Shown here in pieces: positions 34,435 to 44,024 of a stretch of DNA of 64,000 bases. Below the pieces are notes generated by a model, which had not been told where the DNA came from, made no database searches, and saw only the letters and a list, made by a program, of their open reading frames with translations. The translations under genes and the position numbers were made by a program. Numbering within the stretch: the first letter of the stretch is position 1; every line of letters begins with the position of its first letter. The stretch comes from Flavobacterium beibuense (GTDB lineage Bacteria > Bacteroidota > Bacteroidia > Flavobacteriales > Flavobacteriaceae): assembly GCF_004151245.1 (NCBI RefSeq), contig NZ_JUIW01000008.1, forward strand, positions 1-64,000, in the 5' to 3' direction.

Positions 34435-36930
34435 ATGGCAAAGAATTTAGTGATTGTTGAGTCGCCTGCAAAGGCAAAAACCATTGAAAAATTTTTAGGG
34501 AAAGACTACCAGGTGGAGTCGAGTTATGGACACATAGCCGATTTACCATCTAAAGAGATAGGAGTAGATGTTGAGAATGGCTTTAAGCCAAAATATGAAG
34601 TTTCTTCCGACAAAAGGGCTTTGGTAAAAAAACTCAGAGATCTTTCTAAATCTGCGGAGACAGTTTGGCTGGCAAGTGATGAGGACCGCGAAGGGGAGGC
34701 TATTGCATGGCACCTGGCGGAAGAACTGAAACTTGACAAAAACAAAACCAAGCGTATTGTTTTTCATGAAATTACCAAAACAGCGATACAAAAGGCTATC
34801 GAAAATCCAAGGAGTATTAATTATGACCTTGTAAATGCACAGCAGGCAAGAAGGGTGCTTGACCGATTAGTAGGTTATGAGCTTTCTCCGGTACTTTGGA
34901 AAAAAGTAAAAAGCGGATTATCTGCAGGTCGCGTACAGTCGGTTTCGGTACGTCTAATTGTAGAGCGTGAAAGAGAGATACAAAACTTTAAAGCGGAAGG
35001 TTCTTACTCAATAACTGCCGAGTTTGTAAACGAGGCAGGAAAAGCATTTAAGGCAAGACTACCTAAAAACTTTAATACAAAACAGGAAGCGCAGGATTTC
35101 CTTAATAAAAATATAGGTTCTATATATAAGGTGTCGGATTTGGAAACAAAACCGGCAAAGAAATCACCAGCTGCACCATTTACCACATCTACACTACAAC
35201 AGGAAGCAGCAAGAAAGCTGTATTTTCCGGTAGGTGTTACTATGATGCTGGCGCAGCGCCTGTATGAGGCCGGACTTATTACCTATATGAGAACGGATAG
35301 TGTTAACCTTTCTCAGGAGGCAATGGCGGCTGCCGAAGCAGAAATTACAAAATCATACGGTAAGGAATTCAGTAAGCCAAGAAATTACGCTACAAAAAGT
35401 AAAGGAGCACAGGAGGCGCACGAGGCTATTCGTCCTACAGATATGACCCGTCATACGGTTAGTTTAGACAGGGATCAGGCAAGGCTTTATGATTTGATAT
35501 GGAAAAGAACCGTGGCTTCTCAAATGAGTGATGCACAGCTTGAACGTACCAATGTTAGGATAGAGGCTAATAATCATAAAGAAGTTTTTGCAGCATCAGG
35601 AGAGGTGTTGCTGTTTGAAGGTTTCTTAAAAGTATACCTTGAAGGAAATGATGATGAGGATGTGGAGCAGGAAGGTATGCTGCCTGCATTACGATTAAAC
35701 GAAAAACTTACTAATAATTATATTACGGCAACCGAACGTTTTTCAAGACCGCCTGCCCGCTATACAGAAGCGGCTTTGGTTAAAAAACTCGAAGAACTTG
35801 GTATTGGTCGTCCATCAACTTATGCTCCTACTATTTCTACCATTATCAGCAGAAATTATGTTGAAAAAGGAAGTTTTGAGGGGCAGGAAAGAAAATATGC
35901 ACAACTTACCCTAAAAGGAGGTTCTGTTGCAGAACAGCAGCTTAAAGAAAATTTCGGTTCGGATAAAGGTAAGTTAGTGCCAACCGATATAGGAATGATA
36001 GTAAATGATTTCCTTGTAAGTCATTTCGAAACCATTCTTGATTATAACTTTACAGCTAAAGTAGAGCAGGATTTTGATGAAATTGCTTCGGGTAATGAAG
36101 ACTGGACCAAAATGATGAATGATTTTTATAGTCATTTTCATCCAACGGTTAAGGACGTTGAGAAAAATGCGGACAGGGAATCCGGTGAGCGTATTCTGGG
36201 GATTCATCCTGAATCGGGTAAACAGGTAAGTGTACGTTTAGGTAAATTTGGTCCGATGGCTCAAATTGGCGATGCTGACGATGAGGAGAAACAGTTTGCA
36301 AGCCTTTTACCGGAACAGAACATTGGTAATATTACACTTGAAGAAGCTTTAGGTCTATTTATGCTGCCTAAATCGCTGGGTACATATAAAGGTGAAGAGG
36401 TTGAGGTAAATAATGGTCGTTTTGGTCCTTACGTTCGTTTTGGTAAAACATTTATTTCTTTGCCAAAAGGTATGGATCCTATGGATGTCACTTTTGATGT
36501 CGCGGCAAAACTGATAGCAGAAAAAGAACAGGCGGATGCTCCTATAGGTGTTTATAAGAACGAACCGGTTCAAAAAGGAGTGGGCCGTTTCGGGCCATTT
36601 ATTAAATGGAACGGTATATTTATCAATGTGAATAAAAAATATAATTTTGATAACCTTTCTCAGGCAGATATAACAGAGTTAATTGAGGATAAGCTTCAAA
36701 AAGATAAAGACAAGGTTATACATAACTGGGAAGAGGAAGGGATAAAAGTGGAGAAAGCCCGTTGGGGAAGATCGGTTATCCTTAAAGGAAAAACCAAAAT
36801 AGAGCTTAATAAGGATGTAGATGCCTCTAAGCTTACACTTGAGCAGGTTAAGACAATGATTGAAGAAAAAGCTCCTGCTAAAAAAACGGCAGCCAAAAAG
36901 AAAACAACAGCAAAAACAAAAAAGAAATAA
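34435..36930 (+). CDS. topA: DNA topoisomerase I
   Basis: 831 aa. Type IA topoisomerase relaxing negative supercoils. TOPRIM domain at the N-terminus (LVIVESPAKAKTIEKFLG, then LASDEDREGEAIAWHL with the acidic triad), the catalytic Tyr in ITYMRTDSVN, and LEELGIGRPSTYAPTI. Instead of zinc fingers the C-terminus has repeated topoisomerase-C-like modules (GRFGPYVRFGKTFISLPKG; GRFGPFIKWNGIFINVNKK) and a Lys/Ala-rich tail (AKKTAAKKKTTAKTKKK), usual for Bacteroidetes. The next gene starts 3 bp after the stop. Confidence 0.98.
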   Translation: MAKNLVIVESPAKAKTIEKFLGKDYQVESSYGHIADLPSKEIGVDVENGFKPKYEVSSDKRALVKKLRDLSKSAETVWLASDEDREGEAIAWHLAEELKLDKNKTKRIVFHEITKTAIQKAIENPRSINYDLVNAQQARRVLDRLVGYELSPVLWKKVKSGLSAGRVQSVSVRLIVEREREIQNFKAEGSYSITAEFVNEAGKAFKARLPKNFNTKQEAQDFLNKNIGSIYKVSDLETKPAKKSPAAPFTTSTLQQEAARKLYFPVGVTMMLAQRLYEAGLITYMRTDSVNLSQEAMAAAEAEITKSYGKEFSKPRNYATKSKGAQEAHEAIRPTDMTRHTVSLDRDQARLYDLIWKRTVASQMSDAQLERTNVRIEANNHKEVFAASGEVLLFEGFLKVYLEGNDDEDVEQEGMLPALRLNEKLTNNYITATERFSRPPARYTEAALVKKLEELGIGRPSTYAPTISTIISRNYVEKGSFEGQERKYAQLTLKGGSVAEQQLKENFGSDKGKLVPTDIGMIVNDFLVSHFETILDYNFTAKVEQDFDEIASGNEDWTKMMNDFYSHFHPTVKDVEKNADRESGERILGIHPESGKQVSVRLGKFGPMAQIGDADDEEKQFASLLPEQNIGNITLEEALGLFMLPKSLGTYKGEEVEVNNGRFGPYVRFGKTFISLPKGMDPMDVTFDVAAKLIAEKEQADAPIGVYKNEPVQKGVGRFGPFIKWNGIFINVNKKYNFDNLSQADITELIEDKLQKDKDKVIHNWEEEGIKVEKARWGRSVILKGKTKIELNKDVDASKLTLEQVKTMIEEKAPAKKTAAKKKTTAKTKKK

Positions 36931-36933
36931 AGT

Positions 36934-38085
36934 ATGGTATTTGATTTTTTAGAACCTGTAGAGATAGAACTACTGGAGTTTGTAAGTGAGCTTCCTGTAC
37001 ATTCTCTGGGCAGGAAAATCAGTATACATACGTCTGAGGTTTTTCCTGATCTTGATAAGGCGGCTATAGCGTTTATAGGGGTTTTAGAAAACAGGGGGGT
37101 AGATGAGAGAAAAGAACATGTGTCTCTGGATCATGTAAGAAGGCAGTTTTACAGCCTTTTTCCTGGTAACTGGGATATGAATATAGTTGATTTGGGTGAT
37201 GTTGCTGCAGGTAATACCCCTGAAGATACTTACTATGTTGTAAAAAATCTGGTAGACGAACTTGTGAAAAAAAGAATAGTTCCTGTTGTTGTAGGAGGGT
37301 CTCAGGACTTAACTTATGCCTTATACAGGGGTTATGACAAGCTTGAACAGATGGTGAATTTAGTGTCTATTGATAGTAAATTTGATTTTGGTGCTGAGAA
37401 TGAAGGCTTAACAGCCTCATCTTATTTGACTAAAATAATCGTAGAAGAACCTAATAATCTTTTTAATTTTAGTAATATTGGATATCAAACCTATTATAAT
37501 TCGCAGGAAGAAATAGACTTGATTGAAAAATTGTATTTTGACGCTTACAGATTAGGTGAAATTTGTAATAATTCTACAATAGCCGAACCTGTTTTTCGTG
37601 ATGCAGATATAGTTTCTGTTGATATGACGGCAGTAAAATCAAGCGATTCGGGAAATTATGTTAAATTTATCCCAAATGGTTTTGATGGAAAAGAAATTTG
37701 TATTTTAGCACGCTACGCAGGGATAAGTGACAAAGTAACTTCGTTTGGAGTATTTAATCACAATAATTCCAGGCAGGAGTCCGTTTTAATAGCTCAGGTA
37801 CTTTGGTATTTTGTTGAAGGGTATCACTACAGATCTAATGAGTATCCTTTTGGTAGTAAAGAGCAGTACCTTAAATATATAGTTCCTCTTGAAGACGAGG
37901 AGTTGATTTTTTATAAAAGCGACAGGACAGACAGGTGGTGGATTGAGATACCGCATGTGTCTCATGTTAACAATAAATTAAAGAGAAATACGTTGTTACC
38001 TTGTACGCATGAAGATTATATGGGAGCGTGTAACAATGAGATTCCTGAAAGGTGGTGGAAGGCTCAGAGAAAAAACATTATTTAG
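36934..38085 (+). CDS. Arginase/formimidoylglutamase-fold protein, probably without catalytic metal site
   Basis: 383 aa. The fold of the ureohydrolase family is visible, and database practice would label it formimidoylglutamase, but the metal ligands are degenerate: GGxH is GGSQD (Q124), DAHxD is DSKFD (D147, K149, D151), and DxDxxD is DMTAVK (D230, T232). Three of the six ligands are gone, so a ureohydrolase reaction is unlikely. The C-terminal ~100 residues (RWWIEIPHVSHVNNK, ERWWKAQRKN) extend beyond usual ureohydrolases. It is coupled to topA (3 bp) and stands just before gldK. A structural or gliding-linked role is conjecture. Confidence 0.85.
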   Translation: MVFDFLEPVEIELLEFVSELPVHSLGRKISIHTSEVFPDLDKAAIAFIGVLENRGVDERKEHVSLDHVRRQFYSLFPGNWDMNIVDLGDVAAGNTPEDTYYVVKNLVDELVKKRIVPVVVGGSQDLTYALYRGYDKLEQMVNLVSIDSKFDFGAENEGLTASSYLTKIIVEEPNNLFNFSNIGYQTYYNSQEEIDLIEKLYFDAYRLGEICNNSTIAEPVFRDADIVSVDMTAVKSSDSGNYVKFIPNGFDGKEICILARYAGISDKVTSFGVFNHNNSRQESVLIAQVLWYFVEGYHYRSNEYPFGSKEQYLKYIVPLEDEELIFYKSDRTDRWWIEIPHVSHVNNKLKRNTLLPCTHEDYMGACNNEIPERWWKAQRKNII

Positions 38086-38175
38086 CAGTAATGTTATAAA
38101 ATAACTGAGAATTCTCTATATTTTCTTAAAGTTATCGGTAGATTACTTTTTGTTTAGGTTTTTTTAATAAAAAAA

Positions 38176-38206
38176 TTGTTTTTTTGAAAATAAATAAATA
38201 GGTTTA
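38176..38206 (+). promoter_or_regulatory. Candidate promoter of the gldKLMN operon
   Basis: TTG (38176-38178), 20 bp, TAGGTTTA (38199-38206; one mismatch to TAnnTTTG), in the 162-bp AT-rich gap before gldK; would give a leader of about 36 nt. Confidence 0.4.
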
Positions 38207-38247
38207 CGCCCTTAAAAAATAGAATTACATTAATAACCCAATTTTAT

Positions 38248-39627
38248 ATGAAGAAGTTCATTGCATTAACAGCAACTTTATCATTTTTAATTAGCTGTGG
38301 TTCCAGCGACCGCGGAGAGCTAGTAGGTGTTAGAGGAAAAAAGTGGAGGCCTGAAAAGCCCTATGGTATGACTTTGGTTCCTGGAGGTGCTTACATTATG
38401 GGTAAATCGGACGACGATTTGGCTAATGTACAGGATGCTCCTACTAAGACTGTAACTGTTCGTTCGTTTTACATGGATGAAACAGAGATTACCAATAGTG
38501 AATACCGTCAGTTTGTAGAATGGGTTAAAGATTCTACTATCAGAACAAGACTGGCAATCCTTGCGGATGAAATGGGTCAGACACCTGGTAGTGGTGGTGT
38601 TGGCGAGTATGCGTTTTTAGATCAGTCTACAGAGGAGAAATCTCCTTACGATCAATATATGTATGATAACTATTACAGTATTGGTGATGGTGATGATATC
38701 TATGCTGGTAGAAAACTTAACCATAAAGTTAAGCTTATCGATGATCCGCAGAAATATCCGGATGAGTACTATGTTGAGGTTATGGACTCAATGTATTTGC
38801 CGGCTTCTGAATCATACAATGGTTTAAGGACTATTGATGTGTCTAAGCTTGTATTTGCTTATTCGTGGATGGATATTCAGGCTGCAGCAAAAGATAAGTC
38901 TAAAAACACAAGATCTAAAAGAAGTAAATACCTTATAAAAGAAAAGGTAGAGGTTTATCCAGATACTACAGTATGGATTAAAGACTTTGCTTATTCTTAT
39001 AATGAGCCAATGCATAATGACTATTTCTGGCATCAGGCTTACGGAGAGTATCCGGTAGTAGGTGTTACCTGGGAACAGGCTAAAGCATTTTGTGCTTGGA
39101 GAACGCTTAACAAGAATGCTTACCAAAAAGATAAAGGAAGACAGTTTGTAAACTCTTTCCGTTTACCTACAGAGGCTGAATGGGAGTATGCTGCAAGAGG
39201 TGGTCTTGAGTCTGCTACATTCCCTTGGGGTGGTCCTTATGCTAAGGGTGACAGAGGTTGTTTCCTTGCTAACTTTAAGCCTAACAGAGGTGATTATGCT
39301 GCAGACGGTGCACTATACACTGTAGAAGCTGAATCTTATGATCCAAACGATTATAACCTTTACAATATGGCTGGTAACGTTTCAGAGTGGACTGACTCTT
39401 CTTACGATGCTTCATCTTATGAGTATGTGTCTACAATGAACCCTAACGTAACAGATCACCAAAACCAACGTAAAGTAATCCGCGGAGGATCATGGAAGGA
39501 TGTTGCTTATTTCCTTCAGGTTAGTACAAGAGATTATGAGTATGCGGATTCTGCAAGAAGCTTTATCGGTTTCAGAACAGTGCAGGATTACATGGGTACT
39601 CAGAATACATCTAATACTATGAACTAA
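38248..39627 (+). CDS. gldK: Type IX secretion/gliding lipoprotein GldK
   Basis: 459 aa. Outer-membrane lipoprotein (lipobox LISC, Cys17) that forms the periplasmic ring with GldN in the type IX secretion system. The body is an FGE-sulfatase (formylglycine-generating-enzyme-like) domain: GMTLVPGGAYIMGKSDDD, EITNSEYRQFVEW, GVTWEQAKAFCAWR, FRLPTEAEWEYAARGG, YNMAGNVSEW and VIRGGSWKD ... SFIGFRTV. The Cys pair of true FGE is not kept in the last motif (YFLQVSTRDYE), so it is structural, not catalytic. First gene of gldK-L-M-N. Confidence 0.98.
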   Translation: MKKFIALTATLSFLISCGSSDRGELVGVRGKKWRPEKPYGMTLVPGGAYIMGKSDDDLANVQDAPTKTVTVRSFYMDETEITNSEYRQFVEWVKDSTIRTRLAILADEMGQTPGSGGVGEYAFLDQSTEEKSPYDQYMYDNYYSIGDGDDIYAGRKLNHKVKLIDDPQKYPDEYYVEVMDSMYLPASESYNGLRTIDVSKLVFAYSWMDIQAAAKDKSKNTRSKRSKYLIKEKVEVYPDTTVWIKDFAYSYNEPMHNDYFWHQAYGEYPVVGVTWEQAKAFCAWRTLNKNAYQKDKGRQFVNSFRLPTEAEWEYAARGGLESATFPWGGPYAKGDRGCFLANFKPNRGDYAADGALYTVEAESYDPNDYNLYNMAGNVSEWTDSSYDASSYEYVSTMNPNVTDHQNQRKVIRGGSWKDVAYFLQVSTRDYEYADSARSFIGFRTVQDYMGTQNTSNTMN

Positions 39628-39693
39628 GAACCAATTTTTAATAACTTGAATATTTATTGATTAACTTAACTAAAAACTAAAAATTATTTTATT

Positions 39694-40323
39694 ATGGCAC
39701 TACCTAAAAAAGTTATGAATTTCGCCTATGGTATGGGGGCAGCAGTTGTAATCATCGGAGCACTTTTCAAATTAATGCACTGGCCAGGGGCTTCTGAGAT
39801 GCTTATCGTTGGTTTAAGTACTGAGGCGTTAATTTTTGGTTTATCAGCTTTTGATCCAGTAGATAAAGAACTTGACTGGTCTTTAGTATACCCGGAATTA
39901 GCTGGTGGAGAGGCTAAGAAAAAAGACAAAAAAGAAGATCCGAAAGAAGCTCAGGGGTTACTTTCTCAAAAACTTGATAACCTATTAAAAGAAGCTAAAA
40001 TTGACGGTGAGTTAATGTCTAGCTTAGGTAACAGCATCAGAAACTTCGAATCAGCTGCTAAAGGAATTTCTCCAACTGTAGATTCAATTGCTTCTCAAAA
40101 GAAATACAGCGAAGAAATGTCTATGGCTGCAGCTCAAATGGAGTCTTTAAACAGTCTTTACAAAGTTCAGTTAGAGAGCGCTTCTCGTAACGCTGAAGCT
40201 AACAAAGAGATTGCTGATAACGCAGCTCAGCTAAAACAACAAATGCAGACAATGACTCAAAACATTGCTTCATTAAACAATGTTTATGGCGGAATGCTTT
40301 CTGCTATGGGTAACAGAGGCTAA
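39694..40323 (+). CDS. gldL: Type IX secretion/gliding motor protein GldL
   Basis: 209 aa. Inner-membrane motor subunit that with GldM converts proton-motive force to movement. Two hydrophobic segments lie at the N-terminus (MNFAYGMGAAVVIIGALFKLM; MLIVGLSTEALIFGLSAF), with Glu44 inside the second, matching the conserved membrane Glu of the family. The C-terminal ~110 residues are coiled coil (LLSQKLDNLLKEAKIDGELM; LKQQMQTMTQNIASLNN), cytoplasmic. 66 bp after gldK, 59 bp before gldM. Confidence 0.98.
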   Translation: MALPKKVMNFAYGMGAAVVIIGALFKLMHWPGASEMLIVGLSTEALIFGLSAFDPVDKELDWSLVYPELAGGEAKKKDKKEDPKEAQGLLSQKLDNLLKEAKIDGELMSSLGNSIRNFESAAKGISPTVDSIASQKKYSEEMSMAAAQMESLNSLYKVQLESASRNAEANKEIADNAAQLKQQMQTMTQNIASLNNVYGGMLSAMGNRG

Positions 40324-40382
40324 TTGACTGATTAGTTTTATTTAAATATTTTTTAACCAAAAAACAAGAAACTAATTAGAAA

Positions 40383-41945
40383 ATGGCAGGAGGAAAATTA
40401 ACCCCAAGGCAGAAGATGATTAACCTGATGTACCTGGTTTTCATCGCTATGTTGGCATTGAACATGTCAAAAGAGGTACTATCCGCTTTTGGTTTGATGA
40501 ACGAAAAATTTGAGGACGTAAATGCGTTCTCTAAAGATTATAACAATACACTTTATGCTGACTTACAGTCTAAAGCAAAAGAAAATGCATCTCAGTATGC
40601 GGAGCCTTTTGAGAAAGCGAAAAAAGTTAAGCCTGTAACGGATGCTTTTTATGCTTACATCGAATCTCTTAAGAATGATGTTACTTCTTCTTTCGAAAGA
40701 GAGAATGGTAAATTGCCTTATGAAGCAATGGATAAAGGTGATATGATTGATGAGAAATGGTTTGATGGTGACGGTTATTCTAAAAAAGGACAGGAAATTA
40801 TTGCTACAATTGAAAAATATAAAAGCGATCTTGTTTCTATCTTAGGAAAAAGCACTGAGTATAAAATCATTGTTCAGGATATCAACCGTAAATTTGATTT
40901 AGGTGATGTAACAGATGGTGAAGGTGTTAAGAAAAAATATCTTGATTATCATTATAAAGGTTTCCCAGCAATTGCATCTTTAACAAAGCTTACTGCTATG
41001 CAGAATGATGTTAAGAAAACTGAGCAGGATATCTATAATGCTTTAGTAGGTAATACTACGGCTGCTATTGCATCGATGAATAACTATCAGGCAATGGTTG
41101 TTACTGAAAAATCAGCCTTCTTTGCTGGTGAGCCAGTTAAAGGTACTATAGTGCTTGGTCGTTATGACGAATCGACTGTTCCTACATCTGTAGAACTTAA
41201 TGGAAGTCAGGTTGACTTAAATAAAGCTTTAAAAGGTGGTCAGGTTAATTTTGAATTTGGTGCAGGTAACATAGGTGAACATGAAATAGGCGGTAAATTT
41301 ACATTTGTTGAGAATGGTAAGCCAGTTGAAATTCCTATTAAAGGTAATTATGTAGTGGTTCCTAAACCAAACTCAGCTACAATTTCTGCTGATAAAATGA
41401 ACTCTGTTTACCGTGGTGTCGAAAACCCAATGACAATTTCATTTGCAGGTATTCCTGACAGTGATGTAACTGCATCTGCACCAGGTCTTAAAAAAGTTGG
41501 AAATGGTAAGTATGTTTGGAGTTTAAACGGTGTTTCGGGTAGAGAGGCTACTGTAAAGGTTAGTGGTAAATTACCTGGAGGACAAGTGGTAAGTGATAGT
41601 AAGAAATTTAATATTAGAGAGATTCCTGCTCCAAGTCCTAAACTAAGAGGTAAAGTAGGTTCAGCTAAAGGTAATAAAAATGACCTTTCTAACTCTACTA
41701 TTGATATTGATTTCTCTGATTTCGTGTTTGATATTAAAACTAACATCAAGCAGTTTGAGGTTTATGTGCCAGGTAGCCCAGCAATCATTTGTCAAGGTAA
41801 CAAGTTTAATGCTCAGGCTTTAAGTGCTATTTCTAAATCTTCTAGAGGTGATCAGGTTATCATCACTAATATAAAATATGATATTATTGGAGCTGCGGGT
41901 TATACTCCTAAGCCTTCTACAGCATTTAACTGGGAAGTACAATAA
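40383..41945 (+). CDS. gldM: Type IX secretion/gliding motor protein GldM
   Basis: 520 aa. N-terminal KLTPRQKMINLMYLVFIAMLALNMSKEVL is the single membrane segment that pairs with GldL (core NLMYLVFIAMLALNM). The rest is periplasmic: a helical D1 region to about residue 220, then Ig-like domains (VKGTIVLGRYDES; NYVVVPKPNSATISADKMNSVYRG pieces), ending in INWEVQ-like FNWEVQ. GldM crosses the periplasm to reach the GldK/GldN ring. Confidence 0.98.
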   Translation: MAGGKLTPRQKMINLMYLVFIAMLALNMSKEVLSAFGLMNEKFEDVNAFSKDYNNTLYADLQSKAKENASQYAEPFEKAKKVKPVTDAFYAYIESLKNDVTSSFERENGKLPYEAMDKGDMIDEKWFDGDGYSKKGQEIIATIEKYKSDLVSILGKSTEYKIIVQDINRKFDLGDVTDGEGVKKKYLDYHYKGFPAIASLTKLTAMQNDVKKTEQDIYNALVGNTTAAIASMNNYQAMVVTEKSAFFAGEPVKGTIVLGRYDESTVPTSVELNGSQVDLNKALKGGQVNFEFGAGNIGEHEIGGKFTFVENGKPVEIPIKGNYVVVPKPNSATISADKMNSVYRGVENPMTISFAGIPDSDVTASAPGLKKVGNGKYVWSLNGVSGREATVKVSGKLPGGQVVSDSKKFNIREIPAPSPKLRGKVGSAKGNKNDLSNSTIDIDFSDFVFDIKTNIKQFEVYVPGSPAIICQGNKFNAQALSAISKSSRGDQVIITNIKYDIIGAAGYTPKPSTAFNWEVQ

Positions 41946-41989
41946 TATTTTTAAAAGAACGTTTTTCTTTTACAGTTTAAAATTAAAAT

Positions 41990-42916
41990 ATGAATAGTAA
42001 AAAAATTTTATTAGCGGCTCTTTTTATGTTAGGTACAGGTTCTGCTTTTGCTCAATCTAACGTACTTAATGCAAAAACTCCGGATGAGATAGGTAAGAAA
42101 ACCGAAGCGGAAATGGTTGCAGATAATGATAATCCACTTCCTTACGGTTACGTAGGTGATAGGGATATCTTATTCAGCAAAAGGGTTTGGGAAGTGATTG
42201 ATCTTGATGAGAGAATCAATTTCCCGTTATATTTCCCTATTGAAGATAACCTGGGCGACAATAGAAAATCACTATTCCATGTTTTAACTACGGCTATTAA
42301 AAACGGAGAGTTAACAGAGGTATATGGTGATTCATATTTCAGAGATAAAATTACTCCTGAAAATCTTGAACAGCTTTTTAGTTATAAAGAACTTAATAGT
42401 TTCGGTATTGAAACAATGAACCAGTACATGGGGCAAACAGAAGATGAACTTAAAGCGAAAGGTATTTTAACTGCCGAGCATTTTGATACGTCTGAAGTTA
42501 CTGCTGCCGATGTAACTAAATATATGATTGAAGGTTACTGGTACTTTGACAAGAGGCAAGGTGAGTTGAAATACAGATTAATAGGTATTTGTCCTATGGC
42601 GGTTGACGCTCTTACTAAAATGAGGATGGGTGAAACTGCAGATCCAATTCAATTATTTTGGGTATACTTCCCTGCAGCAAGAGATATCCTGCACAAAGAA
42701 GATGCATTCAACCCAAGAAACTCTGCAATGCCTATCACTTTTGATCACTTGTTAAACTCACGTCGTTTCTCTGCTACAATTGTAAAAGTTGAAAACGAAT
42801 ATGGTGACAGACTTATTGAAGACTATTTAAAAGATAATTCACAAATGCAGCTTCTTGAAGCTGAAAGACTGAAAGAGGTTATTCGTAACTTCGAGCAGGA
42901 TATGTGGAATTACTAA
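41990..42916 (+). CDS. gldN: Type IX secretion/gliding protein GldN
   Basis: 308 aa with a signal peptide (LGTGSAFAQ). Periplasmic partner of GldK. Family features: GYVGDRDILFSKRVWEVIDLDERINFPLYFP (core VWEVIDLDERIN), YKELNSFGIETMNQYM, KRQGELKYRLIGICPMA and PRNSAMPITFDHLLNSRRFS. 44 bp after gldM and closed by a strong terminator at 42940-42973, which defines the 3' end of the gldKLMN unit. Only one gldN-like gene is present (no gldO copy). Confidence 0.98.
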   Translation: MNSKKILLAALFMLGTGSAFAQSNVLNAKTPDEIGKKTEAEMVADNDNPLPYGYVGDRDILFSKRVWEVIDLDERINFPLYFPIEDNLGDNRKSLFHVLTTAIKNGELTEVYGDSYFRDKITPENLEQLFSYKELNSFGIETMNQYMGQTEDELKAKGILTAEHFDTSEVTAADVTKYMIEGYWYFDKRQGELKYRLIGICPMAVDALTKMRMGETADPIQLFWVYFPAARDILHKEDAFNPRNSAMPITFDHLLNSRRFSATIVKVENEYGDRLIEDYLKDNSQMQLLEAERLKEVIRNFEQDMWNY

Positions 42917-42939
42917 TAGATAGTTCACTATACAACATG

Positions 42940-42973
42940 AAAAACTCTTACTTTTTTAAGTAAGAGTTTTTTA
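42940..42973 (+). terminator. Rho-independent terminator of gldKLMN
   Basis: AAAACTCTTACTT (42941-42953) pairs with AAGTAAGAGTTTT (42958-42970), followed by more T. It ends 10 bp before the next gene's ATG. Confidence 0.93.
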
Positions 42974-42983
42974 TTTTTACATC

Positions 42984-44024
42984 ATGAAAGATTATATAAT
43001 AGTTGGTGCCGGTATTGCCGGAGTGAGTTTTGCCGAAACTGCCTTTTTAAACGGTAAATCGTTTACGGTTATAAGTGATAAGTCGCAAAATTCGAGTTAT
43101 GTTGCAGCGGGGTTATATAATCCGGTTATATTAAAAAGGTTCAGCATGCCTTTAGATGCTAAAGAACATCTTGAGTTTATAAGACCATTTTATAAAAATA
43201 TTGAAGAACGACTTAATGTAAAGTTTGATATAAGTCTGCCTATATATCGCAAGTTTGTATCGGCGGAAGAACAGAATAACTGGTTTGAGGCAACGGATAA
43301 ACCTGCTTTGTCGGCTTTTCTTTCTACTTCGGTTGTGCATACTAAATATTTCGGTATAGATTCTCCGTTTGGTTATGGTAAAGTGTTGCATACAGGGTAT
43401 GTGGATACAGACGTGTTTTTAGATTCATACCATAAGTACCTGGATTCTGATAACCATTTGATAAAGGATACATTTAATCATGCCGATTTACAGATAAATA
43501 CTGACTTTGTAGAGTATAAAGGATTAAAGGCAAGACATATTGTTTTTTGTGAAGGATTTGGACTTCACGCTAACCCCTATTTTATGAATTTACCTTTGGA
43601 TGGCACTAAAGGTGAACTCTTGGTTGTTAAAGCTCCCGATTTAAAGTTAGACGTGGCTATTAATGCCAGTATTTTCATTTTACCAATAGGTAATGATACA
43701 TATAGGGTTGGTGCTACTTATGAGTGGTATGATAAGACTGCTAATCCTACGGAAGCAGGCAGAAAGGAATTAATAGAAAAGCTGGATGAACTTATTTCGT
43801 GTAATTATCAAATACTCGAGCATTTGGCAGGAATAAGACCTACTGTAAAGGACAGAAAGCCTTTAATAGGTACGCATGAGATATATAAAAGAGTACATCT
43901 CTTAAATGGTTTGGGTACACGTGGCGTTATGTTGGGTCCACCAATGGCAAAAGCTTTATTTGATTCAATAGAAAATAATGTCGCTATTGATAAAAGTGTA
44001 AGTTTACATAGGTTTAAGCGTTAG
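42984..44024 (+). CDS. FAD-dependent oxidoreductase, DAO (D-amino-acid-oxidase-like) family
   Basis: 346 aa. N-terminal Rossmann FAD motif DYIIVGAGIAGVSFAE, then SYVAAGLYNPVILKRF (substrate/FAD region of the glycine-oxidase-like group) and at the C-terminus GIRPTVKDRKPLIGTHEIYKRVHLLNGLGTRGVMLGPPMAK-type FAD closure (core LNGLGTRGVMLGP). Oxidises an amine or amino acid; substrate unknown. Its start is 10 bp after the gldN terminator, so expression depends on read-through or an unseen promoter. The 3' end overlaps the convergent DUF983 gene by 11 bp. Confidence 0.88.
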   Translation: MKDYIIVGAGIAGVSFAETAFLNGKSFTVISDKSQNSSYVAAGLYNPVILKRFSMPLDAKEHLEFIRPFYKNIEERLNVKFDISLPIYRKFVSAEEQNNWFEATDKPALSAFLSTSVVHTKYFGIDSPFGYGKVLHTGYVDTDVFLDSYHKYLDSDNHLIKDTFNHADLQINTDFVEYKGLKARHIVFCEGFGLHANPYFMNLPLDGTKGELLVVKAPDLKLDVAINASIFILPIGNDTYRVGATYEWYDKTANPTEAGRKELIEKLDELISCNYQILEHLAGIRPTVKDRKPLIGTHEIYKRVHLLNGLGTRGVMLGPPMAKALFDSIENNVAIDKSVSLHRFKR

